64,000 nt of DNA from Methanolinea sp. UBA277 (GCA_002499905.1 DANP01000020.1:246297-310296), one strand, 5' to 3'; positions 42,426-52,254 are shown, numbered from the stretch's first letter. The notes: generated by a model from the letters alone, not told the origin. Translations and numbers: made by a program.

Positions 42426-44825
42426 ATGGTCACAAAACTGCCTCTCGAACAGTACCGGAACCGGTACGACGCATCCCTGATCGAGTGCGGAAGCACGAAG
42501 GAATTAAAACCCCTTGAGGAGATTGTCGGCCAGAAAAGGGCACTTTCAGCGCTCACCTTCGGGCTGAACATCGGGGAGAAGGGGTTCAATGTCTACGCAT
42601 CCGGTGTGTATGGTACAGGGAGAAAATCCGCGGTGAAGAAATTCCTCGAAGAGCTGGCGAAGACCAAACCCCGGGGGAATGACTGGATTTACGTCAACAA
42701 CTTCGACAATCCCTATGAGCCGAACGCCATACGCCTTCCTCCGGGAATGGGAAAAGAGTTCAAGGACGATATGGCTACATTCATCGCGGAGGCAAAGCGG
42801 TTCATCCCCAAAGTCTTCGAGAGCGAGGACTACGTGAACCGCCATGATGCCGCTGTCCGTGAGATCGAGGAGGAGAAAGCCCGGCTGCTCGCCCATATCG
42901 ATGAGGTGGCAAAGCAGAAGGGCTTCCTCATCCAGCCCGGCCCCCAGGGGCTGCTCACCATTCCCCTGAAAGAGGACGGCACCCCTTACCAGCAGGAGGA
43001 GTTTGTCGCGCTCCCCCCAGATGTCCAGGTGAAGTACCAGAAACGGAAGGAGGAGCTCATGGTCGACCTCCGGAACACGTTCCGGCAGCTGCGGGAACTC
43101 GACCAGAAAGGGGGGGAAACCATCGAGCATCTGAACCGCGAGGTTGCCCTTTCCGCGATCGGTCACCGTGTCGCAGCGCTCAAGGACAAGTACGAGAAGA
43201 TCGATGAGATCAACGCGTTCATCGAGGCAGTCCAGAAGGATATTGTTGAAAATCTCCCCCAGTTCATGCCCGAGCCTCCCCAGCAGCAGCTGCCGCCCCA
43301 GTTCCAGAACCCGCTGATCCGCGAGCTCGCCTTCCGCAAGTACGAGGTCAACGTCATCGTGGACAATTCCGGCAATGACGGTGCACCGGTGATCTATGAG
43401 CAGAACCCGTCCTACCAGAACCTCTTTGGCAAGATCGAAAAAGAGGTCCAGTACGGGGTGGTGACCACCGATTTCACCATGATCCGGCCGGGCTCAATCC
43501 ACAAGGCGAACAGCGGGTTCCTGGTGATGATGGTTGAAGATCTCTTCAGGAACCCCTTCTCCTGGGATGGTCTCAAGACGGCACTCAAGACGGGCGAAGT
43601 AGTCGTCGAGGAACCCGGCGAGCGGATGGGATTTATTTCCACCAGGGGGATCAAGCCGGAGCCGATCCCGCTCTCCCTCAAGGTGGTCATCATCGGCACC
43701 CCGCAGATCAACCAGATCCTCTACACCCAGGACCCGGACTACTCCGAGCTCTTCAAGGTCAAGGCCGATTTCGATACCACCATGGACCGCACCGAGGAGA
43801 ATGTCCGGAACTATGCATCCTTCATCTGCGGCCTCTGCGAGGAATACCACCTCCATCACCTGGACAGCTCCGCGGTGGCCAAGGTGATCGAGTACGGTTC
43901 ACGCCTGGCAGAAGACCAGAACAAGCTCACCACCCGCTTCTCCCACGTGGCCGATATCATCCGGGAAGCCAGCTACTATGCCGCACAGGATCAATCGGAG
44001 TACACTTCGGACCGGCATATCGTCAAGGCGATCGAGGAGAAGATCTACCGCTCAAACCTGATCCAGGAGAAAATCCAGGAGTTCATCACCAGGGGCATTT
44101 TCCTGATCGAGACCGAGGGGGAGAAGATCGGCCAGGTGAACGGGCTCTCGGTGATCGGGCTCGGGGACATCGAGTTCGGACGACCCTCCCGGGTGACGGC
44201 CAGTATCGGCGTGGGCCGCACCGGGATCATGGACATCGAACGGGAAGCAGCACTGGGGGGCCCGACCCATACCAAAGGAGTCCTCATCCTATCCGGTTAT
44301 CTGAATGCCCGGTATGCCCAGGACAAACCCCTCTCCCTCTCCGCCCGGCTGGTCTTTGAGCAGAGCTATGAAGGCGTCGATGGTGACAGTGCCTCGAGCA
44401 CAGAACTCTACGCCATCCTCTCCGCGCTCTCCGGGCTCCCGATCAACCAGGCGATCGCCGTCACCGGGTCGGTGAACCAGAACGGCGAGGTCCAGGCCAT
44501 CGGGGGAGTCAACGAAAAGCTCGAGGGATACTTCGAAGTCTGCAAGGCAAAGGGGCTGACCGGGAAACAGGGGGCCATGATCCCGGCAAGCAACGTCCAG
44601 AACCTGATGCTCAAGGACGAAATCATCGAGGCAGCAAAAGAAGGGAAGTTCACCATCTACCCGGTCAGCACCATCAACGAGGGGATCGAGGTACTCACCG
44701 GGGTGAAGGCCGGTGAGTGGCGACCGGACGGAACCTTCGAGAAGGGGACGGTCAACTATCTGGTGGATAAAAGGCTGAAAGAGATGGCAGAAACCATGAA
44801 GAAATACCGGTCCGGGGCAGGGTGA
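42426..44825 (+). CDS. Lon-family ATP-dependent protease (AAA_32 type)
   Basis: 799 residues. The N-terminal LEEIVGQKRALSALTFGLNI is followed by a Walker A-like SGVYGTGRKSAVKK (about residues 58-71), a helical insertion (about 130-280), and VVVEEPGERMGFISTRG in the second half of the ATPase. The C-terminal protease domain has the catalytic dyad Ser655 in GDSAS and Lys698 in GVNEKLEGYF. This is the 'Lon-related' COG1067 type, neither bacterial LonA nor membrane LonB: no membrane segments are seen. It degrades damaged or regulatory proteins. Confidence 0.88.
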   Translation: MVTKLPLEQYRNRYDASLIECGSTKELKPLEEIVGQKRALSALTFGLNIGEKGFNVYASGVYGTGRKSAVKKFLEELAKTKPRGNDWIYVNNFDNPYEPNAIRLPPGMGKEFKDDMATFIAEAKRFIPKVFESEDYVNRHDAAVREIEEEKARLLAHIDEVAKQKGFLIQPGPQGLLTIPLKEDGTPYQQEEFVALPPDVQVKYQKRKEELMVDLRNTFRQLRELDQKGGETIEHLNREVALSAIGHRVAALKDKYEKIDEINAFIEAVQKDIVENLPQFMPEPPQQQLPPQFQNPLIRELAFRKYEVNVIVDNSGNDGAPVIYEQNPSYQNLFGKIEKEVQYGVVTTDFTMIRPGSIHKANSGFLVMMVEDLFRNPFSWDGLKTALKTGEVVVEEPGERMGFISTRGIKPEPIPLSLKVVIIGTPQINQILYTQDPDYSELFKVKADFDTTMDRTEENVRNYASFICGLCEEYHLHHLDSSAVAKVIEYGSRLAEDQNKLTTRFSHVADIIREASYYAAQDQSEYTSDRHIVKAIEEKIYRSNLIQEKIQEFITRGIFLIETEGEKIGQVNGLSVIGLGDIEFGRPSRVTASIGVGRTGIMDIEREAALGGPTHTKGVLILSGYLNARYAQDKPLSLSARLVFEQSYEGVDGDSASSTELYAILSALSGLPINQAIAVTGSVNQNGEVQAIGGVNEKLEGYFEVCKAKGLTGKQGAMIPASNVQNLMLKDEIIEAAKEGKFTIYPVSTINEGIEVLTGVKAGEWRPDGTFEKGTVNYLVDKRLKEMAETMKKYRSGAG

Positions 44826-44946
44826 CCGGTTTTCCTCCTCTTTCCTCATCACCGTAACAGGAACCAGCACCCGCTCCCCACCCTCATCCCAGGTGCAGGG
44901 AGGGTGTGTCCCCTGCCGGACATTCGCAGAAACCGTCGGACGGTCC

Positions 44947-46440
44947 CTACACGTGCTCAATGTCGGTGTAGCCGGAGATCTCAGAGTTGGCAGTACAAAG
45001 ATCGGTCACCCGGAGAGCGTGCACATCATCGTTCCCGGTCAGCCGGGCGATGTCCTTCAGCTCCTCGGTGGAAACCCGGAGAAAGAGCTCGAGCTTCCGG
45101 GCCGAGATATCGATCTCCAGCCGTTTCCGGAGCCCGGGGTCCTGGGTGGTGACCCCGACCGGGCACTTGCCGGTCGCGCAAAGCCGGTACTGCTGGCAGG
45201 CGCAGGCCATCAGGGCGGCGGTACCGATGGCCACGGCATCGGCGCCCATGGCGAGCGCCCTGGCAAAATCAGTGGATATCCTGAGCCCTCCGGTGACGAC
45301 CAGCGAGACTCCCGCGGCGTCGTGGGTGTCGAGATACTTCCGGGCCCGGTGGAGGGCGAAGAGGGTGGGGACCGAGGTGGCATCCTTGATGAACTTCGGG
45401 GCCGAGCCGGTGGCGCCCGGCCGGCCATCGATGGTGATGAAGTCCGGGTTGGCAGAGAGGATCGCCTCGAGGTCGGCTTCGATGTGTCCGGCGGCGATCT
45501 TCACCCCCACCGGTTTTCCCCCGGATTTCTGCCGGAGCCAGTCGATTTTTACCGCGAGGTCCTCCCGGTTCCGGATGTCCTCGTAGCTGGCCGGGCTGAT
45601 GATGTCGGTCCCTTCCGGGTATCCCCGGATGGCGGCGATCTCGGCGGTCACCTTCTCTGCCGGGAGGTGGGCCCCGAGTCCCGGCGAGGTGGACTGGCCG
45701 ATCTTGATCTCGATCGCATCGGCATCCCAGAGGCTCTCGTCAGTGACACTGTAGCGGTTCGGGACGTACTCGAAGATGTACCTGTAAGCCAGCTGCCGCT
45801 CTTCGGGCAGGATCCCTCCCTCACCGGACCCGATCGCCGTCTGCATTGCGGCGCTCCCGGTGGCAAGCGCTGTCTTCACCTCCCGGGAGAGAGCTCCGAA
45901 TGACATGTGGGTGACATAGATCGGGATCTCGATCACAAGGGGGTACTTCGCCTCCGGGCCGATGACCGTCCGGGTGTTCACCGGGACGTCCTTGTTCAGG
46001 GGGATCCTCGCGATCTGGGCCGCCCTGATCAGGATGTCATCCCAGGAGACCACCGGGAGCCGGGTCCGCATCGGCTCGACCAGGGGTTCGCCGGTGCGGG
46101 AGATGAGGTGGATCTCCTCCATGTGCACTTCGAGCTCATCTGACTCCCGCCGCCAGGGCCCGAGGTAGGACTCGAGGTGCTTCTTCTCCTCGTGGGAGAC
46201 CGGGGTAAGGATCTCCTGGCCGCAGAACGGGCAGATCTTTGTCTCGAGCTCGATGGGGTGGTGACGGTGTTTCTCCTCGTGCACCGGCTGCAGGTGGGAC
46301 TTGTCGGAGGAGCAGATCGGACACTTCCAGTCGTCCGGAAAGTCCTCTACTTCGGTTCCTGGCTTTATCCCGGAAATCGAACTCCCGTGCCGGGGGTCGT
46401 ACTCAAAGACATTACAGACATTGCACCGGTATCTGACCAT
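44947..46440 (-). CDS. Rubredoxin-fused glutamate synthase-domain protein
   Basis: 497 residues. Residues 1-55 are a rubredoxin (CNVCNVFEYDP, WKCPICSSD), followed by a second zinc-ribbon-like pair (ICPFCGQEI). The remaining ~420 residues are the FMN-binding synthase domain of glutamate synthase: MSFGALSREVKTALATG, KIGQSTSPGLGAHLP, GRPGATGSAPKF, and CACQQYRLCATGKCPVG for an iron-sulfur centre. It lacks the glutaminase domain, as usual in archaea. Electrons may come through the rubredoxin; the paired Cys suit electron input. It could make glutamate, or be a related FMN oxidoreductase. Confidence 0.85.
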   Translation of the reverse strand: MVRYRCNVCNVFEYDPRHGSSISGIKPGTEVEDFPDDWKCPICSSDKSHLQPVHEEKHRHHPIELETKICPFCGQEILTPVSHEEKKHLESYLGPWRRESDELEVHMEEIHLISRTGEPLVEPMRTRLPVVSWDDILIRAAQIARIPLNKDVPVNTRTVIGPEAKYPLVIEIPIYVTHMSFGALSREVKTALATGSAAMQTAIGSGEGGILPEERQLAYRYIFEYVPNRYSVTDESLWDADAIEIKIGQSTSPGLGAHLPAEKVTAEIAAIRGYPEGTDIISPASYEDIRNREDLAVKIDWLRQKSGGKPVGVKIAAGHIEADLEAILSANPDFITIDGRPGATGSAPKFIKDATSVPTLFALHRARKYLDTHDAAGVSLVVTGGLRISTDFARALAMGADAVAIGTAALMACACQQYRLCATGKCPVGVTTQDPGLRKRLEIDISARKLELFLRVSTEELKDIARLTGNDDVHALRVTDLCTANSEISGYTDIEHV

Positions 46441-46545
46441 GCTATCGCCGCCGTTAATGGTGTGATTTTACTCGCAGGATATGATAAAATAGTTTGAAAG
46501 TACTGTTCTGCTTCGCCGGCCCCGGGAGGCTGTCATGATTACGTG

Positions 46546-47205
46546 CTATCCCTGCTTCTCAAATGAGAACGGTTCTGGTTCTCCGTTTTCGAGGTAGTGT
46601 CCGTAGCACATGACATGGTCCACCAGCTGGACTTCCCCGGTTACCGCATCGAGAACGACGATTCCGGAAGGACAAGAACAGCCGTAGATTGTTGTTCCAT
46701 CCGGACGAAGGTATGCCGTGCAGATCTCACAACCGGCCAGGTTGGTATACCTGCCTTCCACGGTGAAGTACCAGCAGGGATTCATGGTTGCATAGGCCGG
46801 GGCACTCGAACCGAGGCGGGCACTGGTGACCGTGAAATCGGTATCACACCGATAACTTTGTTCCATTGCCGATATGGCTATCCTGGTTGCCTCCTCTTCG
46901 GAGAGCATGGGACCGGTATAGGTCCGGTGATAGAGCCGTATCGCCCTCTGCCTGATGATATCGTTTATTTTCGATGAATCTGCCGAGGAAATGGTCGGGA
47001 TAGGGAGCGTGCCAGACTCTCCTGATGGTGAATCCCCTGCGGCCCGTTCCTTCAGCGAGTCAAGGTATGATGCCGTTGTGTTGCGATTCGAGAGATATAA
47101 AGATATTTTTGAATATGACTGGAGATCCTGGTATGCCGCTGCGGTGCTGCCAATGAGGAAGCAGCATACCAGCATAACCCCCAGAACCGGCACAAGGATC
47201 TTCAT
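46546..47205 (-). CDS. Secreted hypothetical protein with six cysteines
   Basis: 219 residues. Residues 1-24 form a signal peptide (ILVPVLGVMLVCCFLIGSTAAA). The mature chain has a Ser/Thr-rich start, a helical EEATRIAISAMEQ segment, and then clustered cysteines in CDTDF, PCWYF, GCEICTAYL, GCSCPSG and MCYGH. GEVQLVDHVMCYGHY near the end resembles the PepSY-like strand pairs of small secreted proteins. It may bind metal or hold disulfides outside the cell. No family named. Confidence 0.6.
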   Translation of the reverse strand: MKILVPVLGVMLVCCFLIGSTAAAYQDLQSYSKISLYLSNRNTTASYLDSLKERAAGDSPSGESGTLPIPTISSADSSKINDIIRQRAIRLYHRTYTGPMLSEEEATRIAISAMEQSYRCDTDFTVTSARLGSSAPAYATMNPCWYFTVEGRYTNLAGCEICTAYLRPDGTTIYGCSCPSGIVVLDAVTGEVQLVDHVMCYGHYLENGEPEPFSFEKQG

Positions 47206-47366
47206 GGAGTGGAGATGGCTCAGGGTACGGATTAATATATCTATCCCCCTGGCTCAGGGGAAACAGCCCCGGAAATGCAGTATAACCCGGACCAGATACA
47301 TCATCACCTGTCTTATTTACTGGACCCGGACCGGAGGTGCGATGAGAGAAAAAAGGAGGATCCGGA

Positions 47367-47561
47367 CTACTTTTTCATGACCAGCGTATGCTTTTCTGTG
47401 TCGACCGCGTAGTTCTTCGGGTCTTCCAGCAGGTCAAGGGCATTGATCTTCATGTCAATCAGCTCTGAATAGGTGAAGCTCTCGAACTTCTCCTGGCCGG
47501 TCGTTCCATAGTAGCATGCGACGCCGTTCTCCATCTTTCTGGTTGTCACGATGTCTTTCAT
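47367..47561 (-). CDS. Small soluble hypothetical protein
   Basis: 64 residues, acidic and basic in balance: KDIVTTRKMENGVACYYG, then ESFTYSELIDMKINALDLLE. No membrane segment or motif. It is divergent from the PEGA gene. The composition is gene-like and the frame is clean, but the family is not known to me. Confidence 0.5.
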   Translation of the reverse strand: MKDIVTTRKMENGVACYYGTTGQEKFESFTYSELIDMKINALDLLEDPKNYAVDTEKHTLVMKK

Positions 47562-47673
47562 ATGGTGAGTTTTATGCGAGGAACTGGGTTATGAACATTT
47601 CCCACTTCGCGGCATGGATGAGCGGAATGCTTCAGTGGGAACATTTTTGGTTCCCCTGACCGATCATCCTCCG

Positions 47674-48426
47674 ATGAAGCGCCATCTCCTTCTGCTCGTT
47701 TTTGCCGGTCTCCTCCTCGTGGCAATCCCGGCCATGGCCGTGACCGTCCCCCTCGGCGATACCCTGCCGCTCTCCGGTTCCGCACCGGGGGCTGATTCGG
47801 TCTACCTCTTCCTGACCGGCCCGAACCTCCCGGCAAACGGGGTGAAGCCCGACGACATCTCTGTCCCGGTGGTCACCGGGGTTCCCTCGACTTTCGCCCG
47901 GGCCCCGGTTGATGCCGACGGGAACTGGGAGTATACCTGGTACACCCGTAGTGCGGGTGGCACCCTCGATGCCGGGACCTACACGGTCTACGTGGTCACT
48001 GAACCGGTCGGGAGACGGGATCTCGGCAGTGCAGATGCCTACGCCACCATCCCCGTCACCCTGACCCGGCCGACGCTTACCATCTTCCCGGGAGGCATCA
48101 CCATCAGCACGGAGCCGTCAGGGGCTGATGTGTTGGTGGACGGGATCCCGGCGGGAACCACCCCGCTCACCCTGGACAATGTCACGGAGGGAGACCATAC
48201 GGTGGAGGTCAGGAAGGAGGGGTACGAACCGGTTGTGGAGAACGTGACCGTCACCGGGGGTGAGAATGCAACGGTGGAAACGGTCCTGGTGCCCGGGACC
48301 ACTCCCGGAATACCGGCAGAGACGCCCCCGGTTACTTCTCCTGTCACCCCGACACGGATCGCATTCCCGCTTGGATCACTGCTGATCGGACTGGCAGTCC
48401 TCGTTTTCCTGCAACGGGACCGGTGA
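47674..48426 (+). CDS. Secreted PEGA-domain protein, C-terminally anchored
   Basis: 250 residues from the ATG at 47674. Residues 1-22 form a signal peptide (HLLLLVFAGLLLVAIPAMA). An Ig-like region with DGNWEYTWYTRSAGGTLDAGTYTVYV covers about 25-140. A PEGA domain (about 150-215) has STEPSGADVLVDGIPAGTTPL, HTVEVRKEGYEP and an N-glycosylation-type NATVE. A Pro/Thr stalk and a C-terminal membrane segment (AFPLGSLLIGLAVLVFL) ending RDR follow. It is a typical archaeal surface protein, anchored outside the membrane. Partner unknown. Confidence 0.75.
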   Translation: MKRHLLLLVFAGLLLVAIPAMAVTVPLGDTLPLSGSAPGADSVYLFLTGPNLPANGVKPDDISVPVVTGVPSTFARAPVDADGNWEYTWYTRSAGGTLDAGTYTVYVVTEPVGRRDLGSADAYATIPVTLTRPTLTIFPGGITISTEPSGADVLVDGIPAGTTPLTLDNVTEGDHTVEVRKEGYEPVVENVTVTGGENATVETVLVPGTTPGIPAETPPVTSPVTPTRIAFPLGSLLIGLAVLVFLQRDR

Positions 48427-48540
48427 CGGGCAGGATTGCGAACCGTACTTTCACAGTCATTCGGAAAAAAGCGGCAGGGTTGCTCTCATTTTTTTTATGC
48501 CGTTTGACCAACTCCCGCATCGGTACCCGCCCCTTCTCCA

Positions 48541-49353
48541 TCATCCCAGCCCGACATCGAGGATCATCATGATCAGGAACCCGGTGAGAAAGCCGCCGGT
48601 TGCTGTCCCCTCAAACCCGTGGTGCAGGGACTCGGGGATGACTTCCTCGATTACAACAAAGACCATGGCCCCGGCGGCAAAGGCGAGCGCGAACGGCAGC
48701 AGGGGGCGCACCAGGAGCACCACCGCGGCTCCGAAGACCGCCGCCACCGGTTCCACGACCGCCGACAGCTGGCCATAGGTGAAACTCCTGAACCGTGACA
48801 TCCCCTCCCGCCTGAGCGGCATCGAGATGGCCAGCCCCTCAGGGAAGTTCTGGATGCCGATCCCGATGGCAAGCGCGATTGCTCCGGCCATGGTGGCTGC
48901 CGGGATGCCTGCCGCCACTGCACCGAAGGCCACCCCGATGGCCAGGCCCTCCGGGATATTGTGGAGGGTGATGGCCAGCACGAGCAGCGTGCTCCGGTGG
49001 AGCGATGACGGGACTCCCTCAGCCTGATCCACCGGGAGCCCGATGTGCAGGTGGGGAATCAGCCGGTCGAGCACCATCAGAAAGAGCCAGCCGGCCGCAA
49101 ATCCCGCGGCCACCGGGAGCCAGGGGGTAGCCACCAGATCCTCTGCAAGCTCGAGGGCCGGGATGAGCAGGGACCAGAAACTGGCGGCAATCATTACCCC
49201 TCCCGCGAACCCGAGCATACCGTCCAGGAGGCGCTGGTTGAAACCCCGGGTGAAGAAGACCACCGATGCGCCGAGGGCAGTAACACCCCAGGTGAAGCAT
49301 CCGGCAAGGAGAGCCTGGGCTGCGGGATGCAGGGAGGAAAAAAAATCAATCAT
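48541..49353 (-). CDS. ZIP-family divalent metal transporter
   Basis: 270 residues with eight hydrophobic segments. The fourth and fifth segments hold the metal-site motifs HNIPEGLAIGVAFG and QNFPEGLAIS; a His-containing loop (LIPHLHIGLPVD) lies before them. ZIP proteins move Zn2+, Fe2+ or related ions into the cytoplasm. Metal choice cannot be read off; the nearest neighbour is a ferritin-like protein, so iron is conceivable. Confidence 0.88.
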   Translation of the reverse strand: MIDFFSSLHPAAQALLAGCFTWGVTALGASVVFFTRGFNQRLLDGMLGFAGGVMIAASFWSLLIPALELAEDLVATPWLPVAAGFAAGWLFLMVLDRLIPHLHIGLPVDQAEGVPSSLHRSTLLVLAITLHNIPEGLAIGVAFGAVAAGIPAATMAGAIALAIGIGIQNFPEGLAISMPLRREGMSRFRSFTYGQLSAVVEPVAAVFGAAVVLLVRPLLPFALAFAAGAMVFVVIEEVIPESLHHGFEGTATGGFLTGFLIMMILDVGLG

Positions 49354-49485
49354 GGCTGGCCTGTTCCTGGAGGTCGCGATTGCATTGGGTTCCTCAGGGA
49401 AGAATGGGCACCGGGACGTTTATTCGTACGCCCGGTTTCCCGGCATCACCGTTCGTTAAAAAGGGGCCCGCGGGAGGCGGCACCT

Positions 49486-50037
49486 TTACCGCAGGAACTT
49501 GGAGACGAACGGAGAGGTCTCTCCCCGGCGCATGAAGTGGCCCGACGGGCCTTCACCCAGGAATTCAGAGAACCACGACTCATGCTCGATCTCCTCGTTC
49601 AGGATGGAGAGGGCCAGGTCATACGTCCGGTGGTCCTTTCCGGCCGTCAGGTTGCAGACGTGGGTGTACTGCCGGACCGCACACCGCTCAGCCTCGACGA
49701 GGATGGTCAGCATCGCTTTGATATCCCGTGGATTCCTGGGGAGCTTTGCCGGCGGACAGCCGGACATGTTGTGAAAGTCCACCATGCTTTCGGGGAGCTT
49801 TCCTCCCAGTTCGTAGATCCGGGGGACAAGGGCCTCGAAATGATTCCGGTCCTCGATTCGCGCCACCTCGGCGATCTCCTTGATCCCTTCCCCGTCAAGG
49901 TCGATCAGGTTCAGCCTGAGGATGGTGTAGTAGTAGAACGTTGTGAGTTCAGCGGCTGCGTTCTTCACCAGCAGGTCGATGAGCTCATCAAGGTTCACCC
50001 CTGCCTTCTTTACCATTTCCTGGGTTACTGTTGCCAT
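49486..50037 (-). CDS. Dps-like ferritin (DPSL/thioferritin type)
   Basis: 183 residues from the ATG at 50037; GAGGTGA lies seven bases upstream. A four-helix bundle has ferroxidase ligands in AAAELTTFYYY, EVARIEDRNHFEAL and LNEEIEHESWF. The family's paired cysteines are seen in SGCPPAKLP and AERCAVRQ, the thioferritin mark (Dps-like, DPSL). Such proteins form 12-subunit shells that store iron and consume peroxide, protecting anaerobes from oxygen. It sits beside the ZIP gene on the same strand, 132 bases away. Confidence 0.85.
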   Translation of the reverse strand: MATVTQEMVKKAGVNLDELIDLLVKNAAAELTTFYYYTILRLNLIDLDGEGIKEIAEVARIEDRNHFEALVPRIYELGGKLPESMVDFHNMSGCPPAKLPRNPRDIKAMLTILVEAERCAVRQYTHVCNLTAGKDHRTYDLALSILNEEIEHESWFSEFLGEGPSGHFMRRGETSPFVSKFLR

Positions 50038-50252
50038 GGTCATTCACCTCACAGACAGGGAAGCATGCTCGTGTATGCTGATAAAGGTTCTCGACCGGAT
50101 TCAATGGGAGGAGGGTTTGGCGATTCCCGGGCATTCTGTCATCCCTGTCCCTGATCGGTCCCTCCACAGGTATATTACCGGAGACCGGGAGAAGTGTACC
50201 TGAGAAGCGGTATCCCGTCCGCTCACCGACCGTCACCGTGCGAGAATCGTTG

Positions 50253-51752
50253 ATGTCTATGAAATACCTCCGGCCCGCCGATCACCTCACCAAAACGGAG
50301 ATCGAGCAGGGACTCTCTGCGGTCATCTACGATGGTCTTGCCACCCATGCCCTGGTGACACTGACCGGTGGCGTGTTCCTGGTCGCCTATGCCCTCGAGC
50401 TCGGCGCTTCGAATGCTGTGATTGGGCTGATCGCCGCCATTCCTCCGCTTGCCGAGCTCCTGCAGATTCCCGGAGTCGGGATCATTGAACGAGCCAGGAA
50501 CCGGCGCATAGTAGCCATGGTTACCTCTCTCGTAGCCCGGTTCTTCTGGATCCCCATCGCTCTGATCCCTCTCATAGCCGGACCCCGGACAGGAATACCG
50601 ATCCTGGTAGCCTGCCTTGCGGTCTACTCAGCCCTCTCTGCCATCAAGCACTGCAGCTGGAAATCGTGGATGCGGGATCTCATCCCATCTGAGATCCTCG
50701 GGCTGTTCTTTTCCCGCAGGATGGCACTCTCATTTGCACTGGGGATCGTGCTCAGCCTCGGCGCCGGATTCTTCCTCGATTTCCTTCGCTACGACAGCAG
50801 CATCAATCCCCTCCTCGGGTATTCTGCACTCTTCCTTATCGGAAATGCTTTCGGGCTCATCGGAACGTATTTCCTGGCAAAGACTCCCGAGCCAAAGATG
50901 ACCGCCGGATCGGGCCTTCCCCTGCGCCGGCTTCTCTCCGAACCCTTCGCTGACCGGAACTTCCGGAACCTCCTCATCTTCCTCTGCATCTGGAGTTTTG
51001 CCATCAACCTCGCCGCCCCCTTCTTCACCGTCTACCTCCTGCACCGCCTCTCCATCGACCTCACGATGGTTATCGCCCTCTCCATCCTTTCCCAGGCCTG
51101 CAGCATCCTCTCCTTCTCCTTCTGGGGTGGCCTAGCCGATCGGTACAGCAACAAGTCGATCCTTCGGCTCGCCGGCCCTCTCTTCATCATCTGCCTGCTC
51201 GCCTGGCCTTTTGCCGGCATGCCGGGCATCCATGCCCTGACCTTCCCGCTGCTTGTTGTCATCCATATTCTGATGGGCATCTCCACTGCAGGGGTCACCC
51301 TGGCCTCGAGCACCATCAGCCTGAAACTGGCACCGAAGGGCACGGCAACCTCCTACCTGGCGAGCATCAGTATCTTCTCCTCGCTGACCGCAGGATTTGC
51401 CCCTATTCTCGGTGGATTCCTTGTCGACTACCTGTCACGGTGCGAGCTGTCCGGCAACCTGACCTGGACGAGTCCCTGGTTCAGTTTCTCGATCCAGGCC
51501 CTGCAGCTCCAGCACTTCGATTTCTTCTTCGTGGTTGCCTTCCTGATCGGTCTCTACGCTCTTCACCGTCTCGTGTTCGTCCAGGAAGAGGGAGAAGTCG
51601 AAGAGAAGATCGTGATCCGGGCAATCCTCTCGATGAATCCGCGGGAGATGCGGAATTTCTCGACAGCCGGGGGGCTGCGGAACATCCTCCGGTTCCCGAT
51701 CACGGGACTTTCATATGAACACCCCGTAAAAAACGGCCCGGATGATGAGTGA
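50253..51752 (+). CDS. MFS transporter
   Basis: 499 residues with about twelve hydrophobic segments. The start at 50253 (MSMKYLRPADHL) is preferred over 50238. The amphipathic first part (HLTKTEIEQGLSAVIYDGLA) leads into the first segment. The MFS loop appears as EPFADRNFR and GLADRYSNK in the second half. The C-terminal ~50 residues are polar (EEGEVEEKIVIRAILSMNP) and cytoplasmic. Substrate unknown. The next gene downstream is broken. Confidence 0.8.
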   Translation: MSMKYLRPADHLTKTEIEQGLSAVIYDGLATHALVTLTGGVFLVAYALELGASNAVIGLIAAIPPLAELLQIPGVGIIERARNRRIVAMVTSLVARFFWIPIALIPLIAGPRTGIPILVACLAVYSALSAIKHCSWKSWMRDLIPSEILGLFFSRRMALSFALGIVLSLGAGFFLDFLRYDSSINPLLGYSALFLIGNAFGLIGTYFLAKTPEPKMTAGSGLPLRRLLSEPFADRNFRNLLIFLCIWSFAINLAAPFFTVYLLHRLSIDLTMVIALSILSQACSILSFSFWGGLADRYSNKSILRLAGPLFIICLLAWPFAGMPGIHALTFPLLVVIHILMGISTAGVTLASSTISLKLAPKGTATSYLASISIFSSLTAGFAPILGGFLVDYLSRCELSGNLTWTSPWFSFSIQALQLQHFDFFFVVAFLIGLYALHRLVFVQEEGEVEEKIVIRAILSMNPREMRNFSTAGGLRNILRFPITGLSYEHPVKNGPDDE

Positions 51753-51803
51753 ACGGGTATATTTTGATGGCGATTTCTGACCAAGACTATATACGCAGGA
51801 GCG

Positions 51804-52230
51804 ATGGTGGGGGAGTATGCCTGCCGGAAAGAACACGGAAACATTCGAAGGTCATTGAGGAAGGATATAACAGCGGGAACCTCGCCGCGCTCGATGAATT
51901 CTTACCCCTGGCTTCATCGAACACCAGGATGGCATTTTTCCGCCAAAGCTGAATGGATTGAAAGGATCCCTACGGGGGTTGAGGACGGGATTCCCGGACC
52001 GCCGCCTTACCATCGAAGAGATCCGGGAGGTTGGCGACCGCACCATTGCCCGGATTAGGGCAACGGGAATACACAGGGGGCAGTTCATGGTCTTTCCCCC
52101 AACGGGAAAATCAATCAGAATTACCGTGATCGATATCTGCCGGTTTCAGGATGGGAAGATTGCCGAGCACGGGGGTGTAGCTGACCGGTTCTCGGTCATG
52201 CAGCAGATTGGCGTAATCCCGGGCCGGTAA
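51804..52230 (+). pseudogene. Broken SnoaL-like (ester-cyclase-type) gene
   Basis: Three frames read in turn give one protein. The first part is at 51804-51850 (HGNIRR). The middle is VIEEGYNSGNLAALDEF in another frame. After about 51905 a third frame gives GFIEHQDGIFPPKLNG, ..RLTIEEIREVGDRTI, ..FMVFPPTGKSIRI and KIAEHGGVADRFSVMQQIG, the whole SnoaL/NTF2-like fold. Two missing bases (near 51852 and 51906, the latter in a C run) would restore it. It is a decayed gene or a sequence error. A TATA-like CTATATAC stands at 51785-51792. Confidence 0.65.
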
Positions 52231-52254
52231 TATTGCCTCCTGTCGTAATCTGAA

